Positions 55,916-64,000 of a stretch of DNA of 64,000 nt are shown one piece after another. The DNA is taken from NCBI GenBank assembly GCA_947564645.1, contig CANOCU010000007.1, positions 1 through 64,000 of the forward strand. The letters run 5' to 3'. Source of the DNA: an uncultured Lachnospiraceae bacterium (lineage in GTDB: Bacteria; Bacillota; Clostridia; Lachnospirales; Lachnospiraceae). The stretch's first letter is position 1, and the number at the start of each line of letters is the position of its first letter. The notes below the pieces were generated by a model, which did no database searches, had not been told where the DNA came from, and saw only the letters and a list, made by a program, of their open reading frames with translations. The position numbers were made by a program, and so were the translations under genes.

Positions 55916-56644
55916 TTACTCATCCCAGTTGTGATATACTGCCTGTACATCGTCGTCATCTTCAAGGAGATCCAGAGTCTTCTGCAGATTCTTAACCGCC
56001 GTCTCATCCGTAAGCTCTACCCAGTTCTGTGGGATCATCGTCACTTCCGAAGATACGGGTACGATACCGGCCTCTTTCAGGGCAGCATCCACCTCGCTCC
56101 ATTGATCCGGATCCGTATAGATCTCATAGCAGTCCTCTTCCTCGGAAAAATCTTCCGCACCGGCGTCTAAAGCCGTCATCATCAGATCATCCGCCTCCAT
56201 GTCGCACTCTTCCTTATCGATCATGATCAGACCTTTCTTGTCGAACATGAAAGAAACGCATCCCGGCGTCCCTACATTGCCCTGCCCTTTCGTAAACGCG
56301 CTTCTCACATTAGCAGCCGTTCTGTTCGCGTTATCGGTCAATGCATCCACGATAATGGCAATGCCGTTAGGACCATATCCTTCATAGGTTACGTATTTGT
56401 AATTGACATTGCCGCCTTCTCCGGCCGCTTTCTTGATGCCTCTGTCGATCGTATCATTCGGCATGTTATTCGCCTTCGCCTTCGCGATCACCTGCGCCAG
56501 CTTGAAATTATTGGCCGGATCCGGGCCGCCTTCCTTGACAGCCACAGCGATCTCCCTTCCGATGATGGTGAATATCTTTCCCTTGGCAGCATCATTCTTT
56601 TCTTTCTTATGTTTGATATTGGCAAATTTTGAATGTCCTGACAT
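55916..56644 (-). CDS. yebC: YebC/PmpR-family protein
   Basis: A 242-aa member of the YebC family, which acts as DNA-binding regulator or, as recently shown for some members, as a translation factor at proline stretches. It starts with the hallmark MSGHSKFANIKHKKEKNDAAKGK, shown here as SGHSKFANIKHKKEKNDA; it also has FTIIGREIAVAVKEGGPDP, NMPNDTIDRGIKKAAGEG and YEGYGPNGIAIIVD. Length is normal. AAAGGAG lies upstream of the ATG. Confidence 0.95.
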   Translation of the reverse strand: MSGHSKFANIKHKKEKNDAAKGKIFTIIGREIAVAVKEGGPDPANNFKLAQVIAKAKANNMPNDTIDRGIKKAAGEGGNVNYKYVTYEGYGPNGIAIIVDALTDNANRTAANVRSAFTKGQGNVGTPGCVSFMFDKKGLIMIDKEECDMEADDLMMTALDAGAEDFSEEEDCYEIYTDPDQWSEVDAALKEAGIVPVSSEVTMIPQNWVELTDETAVKNLQKTLDLLEDDDDVQAVYHNWDE

Positions 56645-56737
56645 CTTCCGCTCTCCTTTGTCTTCTAAACTATAGTTCTGTTTTACGTACCCATCCTGCT
56701 TTCCGGCAGATCAAAGTACCAATTAAATATCATAACA

Positions 56738-58108
56738 CTAATTCTGGACGGATTCAACCGGGTATGCAAGCACACTCTGGATCATCCGGTCCTTTACCTC
56801 CTGGATTCGGAACACGTATCCTTCGTATTCGAATTCAAAGTCTTCGCCTTCTTCCGGTATATGTTCCAACCTGGAGATCACGAATCCGTTGACCGTATCA
56901 AAAGGTTCTTCGTCAAAATCTATCTTTAACTGTTCCTCCAGCTCCTCCAAAGGCATTTTCCCCTGGATCACATAACCGTCTGTGCCATTCCTGACGATAT
57001 AACTTGCTTCCTCGTCATACTCGTCTTCGATGTTTCCGACGATCTCCTCCAGAATGTCTTCAAGCGCCACCAGTCCGGCGGTCTGGCCATATTCATCGAC
57101 AACAATCACCATCTGGATCTTCTCTGCCCGCATCACCCGGAACAAATCGTCAATCTTGCGCTTCTCGGTGATAAACCTTGGCTCACGCAGCAGTCCCTTG
57201 ATCTTACCGATGGGCCTGTTCTTCATCCTGCTGTTCATCTGCATACGCATGACATCCTTCAGATGCAGGATTCCGATAATATGATCGATCGTGCCGTCAT
57301 ATACCGGGAAACGGCTGTTATGGGCATCCACGATGAAAGCCGCCGCTTCCTGTAGGGTCAGCGTAGAATCAATACCGACCATATTATTCCGGTTCACCAT
57401 GATATCTTTGGCTTCTTTATCTCCATACTCAAAGATATTGTTGATCATTTCCGCCTCATTGGCTTCCAGGATCCCCTGTTCATGACCAACGCTCACCATA
57501 GAAAGGATCTTTTCTTCCGTCACATCTGCCCGGCGTCCGGCGCCCTTAATGCCGAAAATACGCAGGATGCCTCCTGCAGTCACCGAAATGAGCGTCGTAA
57601 GCGGAGCTGTAATACGTACATAATAATAGACGGGTGTAACAAATATCCGAAACCATTTCTCCGGATTACGTGAAGTGACTTTTCTCGGAATCGATATGCC
57701 GAATGTCACGATTATGTATAGCAGAACAAACGTAACAAGCACCGCCGTAACAATCGCAAACAGCCTGATGTGCCAGCCTAGCAGATGTCCGATGCTGCCC
57801 TCTGCCGCCCGGTAAACCAGATAGGTAAAATATCTGTTCAGCTGATACAGATACAGGGCGCCGAACAAAATATTGACCGTCACGATCCCCAGCTGTACCG
57901 CACTGGTATACTGGGGCAGATGGCCGGTCAGATAAGCAATCCTTACAAGCTTCTTATCTGTACCGCCTCCCTCATCCTTCTCATCACAACTTTCCTCTGC
58001 TTCTTTTCGATATTGAAAAGCAGAATCAAACGTATAAAATAACATCTCCAATAATAGCAAAACAATGAACCATATAAAATTGCTGCTACTCGCGACACCA
58101 TCGTCCAT
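56738..58108 (-). CDS. CNNM/CorC-family membrane protein with CBS pair
   Basis: A 456-aa protein of the 'hemolysin family' type. Three to four membrane segments make the CNNM domain (about residues 1-200), followed by two CBS domains (IMVNRNNMVGIDSTLTLQEA; PRFITEKRKIDDLFRVM) and a CorC_HlyC domain (DGYVIQGKMPLEELEEQL). Such proteins are linked to Mg or Co export. It has its own consensus promoter and is followed by yebC. The name hemolysin is historical and not supported. Confidence 0.9.
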   Translation of the reverse strand: MDDGVASSSNFIWFIVLLLLEMLFYTFDSAFQYRKEAEESCDEKDEGGGTDKKLVRIAYLTGHLPQYTSAVQLGIVTVNILFGALYLYQLNRYFTYLVYRAAEGSIGHLLGWHIRLFAIVTAVLVTFVLLYIIVTFGISIPRKVTSRNPEKWFRIFVTPVYYYVRITAPLTTLISVTAGGILRIFGIKGAGRRADVTEEKILSMVSVGHEQGILEANEAEMINNIFEYGDKEAKDIMVNRNNMVGIDSTLTLQEAAAFIVDAHNSRFPVYDGTIDHIIGILHLKDVMRMQMNSRMKNRPIGKIKGLLREPRFITEKRKIDDLFRVMRAEKIQMVIVVDEYGQTAGLVALEDILEEIVGNIEDEYDEEASYIVRNGTDGYVIQGKMPLEELEEQLKIDFDEEPFDTVNGFVISRLEHIPEEGEDFEFEYEGYVFRIQEVKDRMIQSVLAYPVESVQN

Positions 58109-58155
58109 GTGGTTCCATCCTCTCCTTTGCCTTTTCTTTTCGGATTTTTACTATT

Positions 58156-58184
58156 AATATAGCAAGGATTGGAAGAAGTGTCAA
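58156..58184 (-). promoter_or_regulatory. Promoter of the CNNM/CorC gene
   Basis: Consensus TTGACA (58179-58184), 17-base spacer, TATATT (58156-58161) on the minus strand, about 45 bases before the ATG. Confidence 0.75.
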
Positions 58185-58218
58185 ATCCAAGTCGCATTCT
58201 GTAACAGTTCAGCCTTTC

Positions 58219-58566
58219 TTATGTATTTAATTCGAGGCTGACCATTAGACCAACATTTACAATCTTCATAATATCCTGATCGAGATGGCAGATTCTGTCC
58301 TTCAGGCGTTTCTTGTCGATCGTCCTGAGCTGTTCCAAAAGAATGACCGAATCCTTGACCATATCATATTTACTGGCATTTAACTCAATGTGGGTCGGCA
58401 GCTTTGCCTTATTCATCTTGGAAGTGATCGCCGCACAGATCACGGTAGGACTATGTTTATTCCCAATATCATTCTGTATGATCAACACCGGTCGGATCCC
58501 TCCCTGCTCGGAACCGATCACCGGTCTTAAATCTGCATAATAAATATCTCCTCTTCTCATTACCAT
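58219..58566 (-). CDS. mazF: MazF/EndoA-type endoribonuclease toxin
   Basis: A 115-aa MazF-family mRNA interferase of the EndoA/NdoA subgroup. The fold shows [21 protein letters not shown] with the catalytic Arg and following strand (given as [10 protein letters not shown] and [16 protein letters not shown]), then [11 protein letters not shown] and [13 protein letters not shown]. In Bacillus it is encoded next to alr, with the antitoxin EndoAI between them. Here alr is upstream by 124 bp but no antitoxin frame fits in the gap. ATG 58566 follows AAGGA at about 6 bases. Confidence 0.9.
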   Translation of the reverse strand: MVMRRGDIYYADLRPVIGSEQGGIRPVLIIQNDIGNKHSPTVICAAITSKMNKAKLPTHIELNASKYDMVKDSVILLEQLRTIDKKRLKDRICHLDQDIMKIVNVGLMVSLELNT

Positions 58567-58690
58567 ACACTTCCTTATTTTCATTTTCTGTATCTGCCCT
58601 GCCGGTTTTCCATGCAAAACAGTTACCTGACAACAATATTATGGTCAGTTTATCTTAAGGATATACAATGTATGAAGAATTTGATCCGGA

Positions 58691-59872
58691 TCATCGATAG
58701 TCGTCATAATAATCTTTGGTGGCTGTTATCTGGCCGCCCTTGCGATAGATGCGTGGGATTCTCCGGCCAAGGTCGCAGACAAGCTCATAGTTGAATCTGC
58801 CTGACAGATCCCCGAGTTCTTCCACTGTGATCCTTTGCCCCTGATCTTCCCCGATCAATGTCACCTCGTCTCCCTCCACTGCGTCCGGAATGTTCTCTAG
58901 GCCGACCATAAACTGATCCATGCAGATCCGGCCCAAAACAGGCGCCTTCTTCCCGCGAATGAGCACATAACCTTTCCCGGACAGGCTTCTCGGATACCCG
59001 TCCCCATAGCCTACAGGTATCGTTGCGATCCTCATTCTATACGGCGTTACGTAAGTGCCGCCGTAACTGACAGGTGTGCCTTTTGCCACTTCCCTGACCG
59101 AAACGATCCGGCTTTTCAGGGATAAAACGGGCTGCAGGGAGATGATATCTTTCGACACTTCCTGTGAAGGCCACAGCCCATAAAGCGTAATGCCCGCCCT
59201 GACGACATCCATATTAGCCTCCGGAAATTCCACGATCCCGGCGCTGTTGGAGCAATGCTTCACCGGAATAGCGCAGCCGGTCTTTTGTTCCACTTTATCG
59301 ATAAAATCGCAAAACAGTTCAAACTGACGGCGGGTTGTTGTCTTATCCGCTTCATCCGCCCTGGCAAAATGAGTGAAGATTCCCTCTAAAATAATGCCTT
59401 CTGCCCGGAGTATCTGTTCCATGAACTTAAGCCCGCTTTCATCCGGGTTGATCCCCAGTCTGTTCATACCGGTCTCCACCTTCACATGGACCCTGACCGG
59501 TCTGCCTGCCTTAGACGCACAGGCAGAGAGCTGTTCAATGCTGTCCCTTCGAAAAACCGTCGGCCGTATCTCATAACAAATCAGGTCTTCATAGCAATAG
59601 GGGAAGGTATAACCCAGAACCAGGATCGGTTTCATAAGTCCGGCATGTCTTAGAATCACCGCCTCTTCTGATGTGGCGGTCGCATAACCGAACACATAAT
59701 CCATCTTCTCCAGTTCCTGTGCGATCTGCACTGCCCCATGACCATAGGCATCCGTCTTGATCACACCGATCATTTTCGTTCCGGGCGCCAGGTTTTGACG
59801 CATCTGTTCCATATTATTCCATATGGCATCCAGATCAATCTCCGCATATACTCTCTGATATTTTTCTATCAT
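58691..59872 (-). CDS. alr: Alanine racemase
   Basis: A 393-aa PLP enzyme that makes D-alanine for peptidoglycan. The Schiff-base Lys is in MIGVIKTDAYGHGAVQIA, the PLP-contact segment is HCSNSAGIVEFPEANMDVVR, and the catalytic Tyr region is TPVSYGGTYVTPYRMRIATI. GRICMDQFMVGL is also typical. The start overlaps the stop of the nnr gene by 4 bases (ATGA), so the pair is translationally coupled. Confidence 0.96.
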   Translation of the reverse strand: MIEKYQRVYAEIDLDAIWNNMEQMRQNLAPGTKMIGVIKTDAYGHGAVQIAQELEKMDYVFGYATATSEEAVILRHAGLMKPILVLGYTFPYCYEDLICYEIRPTVFRRDSIEQLSACASKAGRPVRVHVKVETGMNRLGINPDESGLKFMEQILRAEGIILEGIFTHFARADEADKTTTRRQFELFCDFIDKVEQKTGCAIPVKHCSNSAGIVEFPEANMDVVRAGITLYGLWPSQEVSKDIISLQPVLSLKSRIVSVREVAKGTPVSYGGTYVTPYRMRIATIPVGYGDGYPRSLSGKGYVLIRGKKAPVLGRICMDQFMVGLENIPDAVEGDEVTLIGEDQGQRITVEELGDLSGRFNYELVCDLGRRIPRIYRKGGQITATKDYYDDYR

Positions 59873-61485
59873 ACGCTCTCCTCCGCGTCCTGCCCCTTCA
59901 CACTGTGCTGCAGCATCCCTGACGCTTTCTGTTTCATACCGCCCTGTAACATCGGCGATGCTTTCTTAATACAATCGATGATATCCGTGGCCATCATGCC
60001 GGCTTCCGTCTCCTGCCCGGCGGCCAGATCTCCCGCACATCCATGCAGATATACACCGGCAACGGCAGCATCCATCCCCTGCATACCCTGGGCTAACAGT
60101 CCGGTTATCATACCGGCCAGCACATCACCGGAGCCTGCCGTGGCCATACCGGAATTGCCGGTCGTATTGAGATACCCCTGTATCCCTTTATCCTGTACCA
60201 CGACCGTCCTGGCATCCTTGCAGACCACGATACAGTGCAGTCTTTCGACCAGAAGTCGTGCATGATCCGGCAGGTTTTTCCTGATCTGTGCCACACTGCT
60301 TCCATAGATCCTGGCAAATTCTGCCAGATGCGGAGTCAGAATGACCGTCCTTGAAGCTTCGCCTTCCTTGGACATGATATCCTGCAGCGCCGGATCCCCG
60401 GCCAGCAGATTGATACCGTCCGCGTCAATGACAAGCGGAAGTCTGCTTTCCTGCATTACAAACCGTAATAACTTTTTGGCGCTTCTCTCCATACCGATCC
60501 CCGGCCCGATCAAAATACAGTCCGCCCATCCCGCTGCCTCCTGCAACGCTGTCATAAACTGCTCTTCCTCTGGTTTTGTTACGTTATCCGCATAAGTCAA
60601 AAGCATCGCTTCCGGAACAAACTGTAGAAGAGCGTTCTTATTTTCCTCTGCGGTTACAATCTTTACCATGCCGGCGCCGATGCGGAAAGCACTTCGTGCT
60701 GCCAGCATTGCCGCACCGGCGATCGTCTTACTTCCGGCGATGATTAACACTTTGCCAAACGTCCCCTTGTTGCCGTCTGCACGACGTACCGGTAATAAAC
60801 CGGGTTCCCTTCCGATATAAGTATACCAGAAGGGTATCTTTTGCCGGAAACTGTGCTCATCGATCCCCATCTGCCTGCAGACGAGTTCTTTACTGCAGGC
60901 GGCACCGGGATATAAGATATGGCCGATCTTACGAAACCCATACGTTACCGTAAGGTCGGAATATACGGCGCACCCCATGATCTCTCCCGTATCCGCATGA
61001 ATGCCGGATGGAATATCCACACTACATACAAAACAGCCGCTGCGGTTGATCCACTGTATCATTTCCCGACAGATACCCTCTACGGGTCTGGAAAGCCCGA
61101 TCCCGAAAACGGCGTCTATCACTATATCATATTCAGCATTGGGTATCGTGTTATAAATCCTTACCTGATATCCGTCCAGGATCGCAAGCTGCCTTCTGGT
61201 CTCCTCCGTACAGCCACTATACAGATCATCGCCCGGCAGCACGAAGGTAACCTCATATCCCTGCAGCATCAGCAGTCTTCCTGCGGCCAGGCCGTCTCCA
61301 CCGTTATTGCCCCTTCCTGCCACTACCAGTACCCTGCAAGGATGCTTTCCATAAGCACGTTGCAGCTCCTCCACGGTAACAAGCGCCGCTCTTTCCATTA
61401 ACACAAGTCCGGGGATATGGAATATGCCGATCGTATTTGCATCATATTGTTTCATCTCCTCTGCCGTGACCAGATACTGTTTCAT
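59869..61485 (-). CDS. nnr: Bifunctional NAD(P)H-hydrate epimerase / ADP-dependent dehydratase
   Basis: A 538-aa fusion that repairs hydrated NAD(P)H. The N-terminal YjeF epimerase domain (about 1-215) has VAGRGNNGGDGLAAGRLL and DAVFGIGLSRPVEG. The C-terminal ribokinase-like dehydratase (about 225-510) has GTFGKVLIIAGSKTIAGAA, LIGPGIG, VIDADGINLLAG, LTPHLAEFARI and GNSGMATAGSGDVLAGMI. Length matches the NnrD-NnrE fusions. It lies upstream of alr. A C-terminal Met/Lys/Gln-rich extension of about 25 residues is extra. Confidence 0.95.
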   Translation of the reverse strand: MKQYLVTAEEMKQYDANTIGIFHIPGLVLMERAALVTVEELQRAYGKHPCRVLVVAGRGNNGGDGLAAGRLLMLQGYEVTFVLPGDDLYSGCTEETRRQLAILDGYQVRIYNTIPNAEYDIVIDAVFGIGLSRPVEGICREMIQWINRSGCFVCSVDIPSGIHADTGEIMGCAVYSDLTVTYGFRKIGHILYPGAACSKELVCRQMGIDEHSFRQKIPFWYTYIGREPGLLPVRRADGNKGTFGKVLIIAGSKTIAGAAMLAARSAFRIGAGMVKIVTAEENKNALLQFVPEAMLLTYADNVTKPEEEQFMTALQEAAGWADCILIGPGIGMERSAKKLLRFVMQESRLPLVIDADGINLLAGDPALQDIMSKEGEASRTVILTPHLAEFARIYGSSVAQIRKNLPDHARLLVERLHCIVVCKDARTVVVQDKGIQGYLNTTGNSGMATAGSGDVLAGMITGLLAQGMQGMDAAVAGVYLHGCAGDLAAGQETEAGMMATDIIDCIKKASPMLQGGMKQKASGMLQHSVKGQDAEESV

Positions 61486-61538
61486 AATGACCGCTGCTCC
61501 TTTCCACGAAACACACTATGTAAAAGGACGTCCAAATC

Positions 61539-62231
61539 CTACGATTCCGACGCCTCAGTCTCTTTCTTCTCCTGCACATCCGGCTCTGCATTGTCCTTCG
61601 CAGCATCATTCTTCGCCTCGCGTCCTTGCTCCGGATCATATTTCATATCAAAGATCTCGATCACATCTGCCCCAAAGATATCATGCATATAAGAATACAG
61701 CTGATGGTTCATCATTTCCTTTTCCTGCTTGCGAACCACCTTCTTCTTCAGCTCCCTGCGTATGTTCCTGATCCATTCTTCTATCTCATTGAGCTCGTCC
61801 GTATTCTCCTGCAGCTTCTGATAGCAGATCTCCATGGTTGCCAACATCAGTTTATGATTCAGCTGTACGATCTGTCTTGGCAGTTCCAGCATTTCCTCCT
61901 CACAGGCCGCCAGCTTTTCGTTACATTCATTGACCAGACGCTTGTGCGTCTCCATCTCCTTCTCCAACCGTAACGTAGCGCCGTTTTCCATCTCGTTCGC
62001 GAGAAGTACGATCTCATCCATCAGTTTTTTCTTTAGTTTTCTGATCTCCCGGTTTTTGGTATTGACTTTACCCTGCCGCTTTAGAAGGCCATTGAGTTCA
62101 CACTCCATATCCTTGATCTCGGAAGAATATTCCTGTTGTGTAAAAAGCTGGTGCCATTTATGATCCAACGTCAGGATCGGAATTTTCTTGTCTTCCAAAG
62201 CCGCCCGAAAAACTTCATCTGTTCTTTCCAT
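61539..62231 (-). CDS. Coiled-coil hypothetical protein
   Basis: A 230-aa protein that is almost wholly helical. The first 30 residues (VFRAALEDKKIPILTLDHKW) look like an ordered cap, followed by coiled coils over about residues 35-185 (QGKVNTKNREIRKLKKKLMD, EEWIRNIRRELKKKVVRKQE) and an acidic low-complexity tail (DVQEKKETEASES). It has no signal or membrane span. It lies between rex and nnr with short gaps. I do not recognise a family; a structural role is possible. Confidence 0.7.
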   Translation of the reverse strand: MERTDEVFRAALEDKKIPILTLDHKWHQLFTQQEYSSEIKDMECELNGLLKRQGKVNTKNREIRKLKKKLMDEIVLLANEMENGATLRLEKEMETHKRLVNECNEKLAACEEEMLELPRQIVQLNHKLMLATMEICYQKLQENTDELNEIEEWIRNIRRELKKKVVRKQEKEMMNHQLYSYMHDIFGADVIEIFDMKYDPEQGREAKNDAAKDNAEPDVQEKKETEASES

Positions 62232-62251
62232 CTGCCGTTATACCTCTTCCC

Positions 62252-62884
62252 CTAAATACTGCCGGATGATAAATTATAGGATAATTTCATTAAACTGTCC
62301 GACAGATGCACACTCTCCACCTGTATTCCCTGCGGTACATGCAGATCTATGTGCGCAAAATTCCATATTCCCTTAATGCCGTAAGACACGAGCTGTTCCG
62401 CCACCTCCAACGCGCTTTCCTTGGGAATGGTAAGCACTGCGATATCAATGCCATTCTCCCTGACAAACTGCTCCATTTCCTTCATCGGACGTACCGGGAT
62501 ACCATGGATCTGCGTTCCATGGATCTGCGGATTGCTGTCAAAGATTCCCCGGAAGATAAAGCCTCTGCGCTCAAAGTCCCTGTAATTTACCAGCGCCTGT
62601 CCCAAATGGCCGGCTCCGACAATGATCAGATTATGTTCCTGATCCAGCCCCAGTATCCTGCCGATCTCTTCGTAGAGGTATTCCACATTGTATCCGTATC
62701 CCTGTTGACCGAATCCACCGAAATTATTCAGATCTTGTCTGATCTGGGATGCCGTCACCTGCATGATATCGCTCAGCTCCTGAGACGAGACACGCTCGAT
62801 CCCCTCATCCTTCAATTCACCCAAATACCTGAAATATCTGGGAAGACGGCTGATCACAGCCTGTGAAATCCCTTTTACTTCCAC
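62252..62884 (-). CDS. rex: Redox-sensing repressor Rex
   Basis: A 210-aa NADH/NAD+-sensing repressor that controls fermentation genes. The N-terminal winged helix has RLPRYFRYLGELKDEGIERV and SSQELSDIMQVTASQIRQDL; the Rossmann domain has NLIIVGAGHLGQALVNY and the C-terminal helix. The start is taken as GTG 62884, because GGAGG lies 7 bases upstream; a longer frame begins at a poor site. It is the first gene of the run to mazF and shares a short divergent control region with an ABC-F gene. Confidence 0.94.
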   Translation of the reverse strand: MEVKGISQAVISRLPRYFRYLGELKDEGIERVSSQELSDIMQVTASQIRQDLNNFGGFGQQGYGYNVEYLYEEIGRILGLDQEHNLIIVGAGHLGQALVNYRDFERRGFIFRGIFDSNPQIHGTQIHGIPVRPMKEMEQFVRENGIDIAVLTIPKESALEVAEQLVSYGIKGIWNFAHIDLHVPQGIQVESVHLSDSLMKLSYNLSSGSI

Positions 62885-62914
62885 CTTGCTGCCTCCTGTG
62901 CACTTAATATTCTT

Positions 62915-62943
62915 AGTATACAACTGTGTTAAAAAGCTGTCAA
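62915..62943 (-). promoter_or_regulatory. Promoter of rex
   Basis: Consensus TTGACA (62938-62943), 17-base spacer, TATACT (62915-62920) on the minus strand. Its -35 is one arm of the dyad at 62937-62958. Confidence 0.8.
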
Positions 62944-62958
62944 ACTATCCGTTGACAG
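62937..62958. promoter_or_regulatory. Dyad joining the two divergent -35 boxes
   Basis: CTGTCAA (62937-62943) and TTGACAG (62952-62958) form a perfect 7-bp inverted repeat with 8 bases between. The arms are the -35 elements of rex and of the ABC-F gene, so a protein bound here would affect both. Confidence 0.6.
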
Positions 62959-62980
62959 TTTTACCCACGGCATGTAAACT
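62952..62980 (+). promoter_or_regulatory. Promoter of the ABC-F gene
   Basis: Consensus TTGACA (62952-62957), 17-base spacer, TAAACT (62975-62980), about 50 bases before the ATG at 63031. Confidence 0.65.
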
Positions 62981-63030
62981 GTTACTGTTTCCATGTATTT
63001 TTTTGCAGACTACGAAAGGCACGGTGCAAT

Positions 63031-64000
63031 ATGATACTTTCCGTGAGCAATATTCATAAATCATTTAATGAAGTCCCCGTTTTGAAAAATGTGTCCTTCC
63101 ACATCGAGGACTATGACAAAGCGGCCATTGTGGGCATCAACGGGGCCGGTAAGACTACCTTGCTGCGCATTATCATGGGTGAACTGGCTGCCGATGAAGG
63201 GATCGTCACCGTTTCGAGGGGAAAGACCATCGGTTACCTCTCCCAGCAGGAAGCCGTGTCCGGCGAAAATACGATCTACAATGAACTGTTATCGGTAAAA
63301 CAGGATATCATCGAATTGGAACAGCGTATGCGTTTGGTCGAACTGCAGATGAAATCAGCCTCGGAAGACACCCTGCCACAGCTTATGGACACATATGCCA
63401 GTCTGACACATGCCTTCGAATCGGCGAACGGATATGCCTACCGCAGCGAAGTGACCGGTGTATTAAAGGGGCTTGGCTTTACGGAGGACGAATTTGACAG
63501 ATCTGTCTCCACACTTTCCGGTGGGCAGAAAACACGGGTTGCTCTTGGCAAACTGCTCCTGTTAAAACCCGATCTTATCATTTTGGACGAGCCCACAAAC
63601 CATCTGGACATGTCCTCCATCACCTGGCTGGAGACTTACCTGCTCAACTACAGAGGCGCTGTGATCATCGTATCGCATGACCGCTATTTTCTGGACCGCA
63701 TCGCCAACAAAATAATAGAACTGGACCATGCAAAGGCGTCTGTTTTTGGAGGCAACTATTCCGCCTATGCTGTCAGGAAAGAAGCGCTGCGCGCTGCCGA
63801 GTATCATGCCTATATGAAACAGCAGCAGGAAATCAGACATCAGGAAGAAGTGATCGAGAAGCTGAGATCCTTTAACCGCGAGAAATCGATCCGCCGCGCC
63901 GAGAGCCGCGTCAAGATGTTGGATAAGATCGAAGTTCTGGACAAACCGACAGAAGTGCGCAGCGATATGCACCTGAAGCTGGAACCAAAATACACAAGCG
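63031..64000 (+). CDS. ABC-F family ATPase, 5' part
   Basis: A soluble ABC-F ATPase cut by the right edge after 323 codons. The first nucleotide-binding domain is complete: Walker A VGINGAGKTTLLRII, signature STLSGGQKTRVALGKL, Walker B LIILDEPTNHLD and the His switch IVSHDRYFLDRI. An arm insertion lies between Q-loop and signature. Then begins the inter-domain linker (EEVIEKLRSFNREKSIRRAE) that reaches the ribosomal P/E site in this family. Members are translation factors or antibiotic-resistance proteins; the subgroup cannot be told from this part. There are no membrane helices. Confidence 0.93.
   Translation, partial: MILSVSNIHKSFNEVPVLKNVSFHIEDYDKAAIVGINGAGKTTLLRIIMGELAADEGIVTVSRGKTIGYLSQQEAVSGENTIYNELLSVKQDIIELEQRMRLVELQMKSASEDTLPQLMDTYASLTHAFESANGYAYRSEVTGVLKGLGFTEDEFDRSVSTLSGGQKTRVALGKLLLLKPDLIILDEPTNHLDMSSITWLETYLLNYRGAVIIVSHDRYFLDRIANKIIELDHAKASVFGGNYSAYAVRKEALRAAEYHAYMKQQQEIRHQEEVIEKLRSFNREKSIRRAESRVKMLDKIEVLDKPTEVRSDMHLKLEPKYTS

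Noticed and set aside
56738..58108. Hemolysin
   Set aside because: The CNNM-CBS-CorC architecture belongs to ion-transport-linked proteins; the toxin name is historical.

Overview
The window looks like part of the chromosome of a spore-forming Clostridia, most likely a gut Lachnospiraceae. Supporting signs are sporulation genes (yqfC, yqfD, a TepA-type ClpP relative, a SpoVB/MurJ-type flippase, SpoIIIE/FtsK), an electron-bifurcating NfnAB pair, fhs/folD one-carbon genes, GGAGG-type ribosome binding sites, and TTGACA-N17-TATAAT promoters. The species is not determined. I place 58 protein genes. All are on the minus strand except an acetyltransferase (8228-8830), uraA (19502-20884) and an ABC-F ATPase that runs off the right end. 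I see no rRNA, tRNA, CRISPR array, insertion sequence or prophage. No gene-free stretch exceeds 300 bases; the longest is 7941-8227.

Layout. 1-5.4 kb: a type IIA topoisomerase pair (parC-like fragment, parE-like), a hybrid histidine kinase and a predicted nuclease whose promoter carries a LexA-like box. 5.5-8.8 kb: a small accessory stretch with a truncated Schlafen/AlbA-type regulator containing heptapeptide repeats, an unknown protein behind a nearly identical promoter, an HTH protein fused to the cytoplasmic domain of the flagellar export protein FlhA, and a sugar acetyltransferase. 8.9-19.3 kb: branched-chain amino acid and methionine synthesis (leuD, leuC, tetR, ilvC, two ilvN/H small subunits, ilvB, metH), a lipoprotein and upp, with uraA divergent. 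21-24 kb: an ArsR/HMA metal pair with a large palindromic operator, proA and an XRE regulator. 24-28.2 kb: a three-gene lipid-linked sugar cassette. 28.3-41.3 kb: a long tightly packed run (5-formyl-THF cyclo-ligase, DUF896, proB, two flavoproteins, BofC-like, flippase, ybeY, a reduced 7TM-HD protein, phoH, yqfD, yqfC, rlmH, a zinc-ribbon membrane protein). 41.4-49.3 kb: MORN protein, nfnB, nfnA, zinc-ribbon/TPR protein, folD, fhs. 49.3-58.1 kb: ftsK/spoIIIE, tepA, a polytopic membrane protein, metY, yebC and a CNNM/CorC protein. 58.2-63 kb: mazF, alr, nnr, a coiled-coil protein and rex, with a divergent ABC-F gene.

Together the genes cover amino acid supply (BCAA, Met, Pro), folate one-carbon flux, ferredoxin/NAD(P)H redox balance, ribosome maturation and sporulation. 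The items most worth following up are the HTH-FlhA fusion, the LexA-box nuclease, the catalytically degraded PgpH-like protein in its conserved gene position, and the copied promoter module at 6.2 and 7.1 kb.
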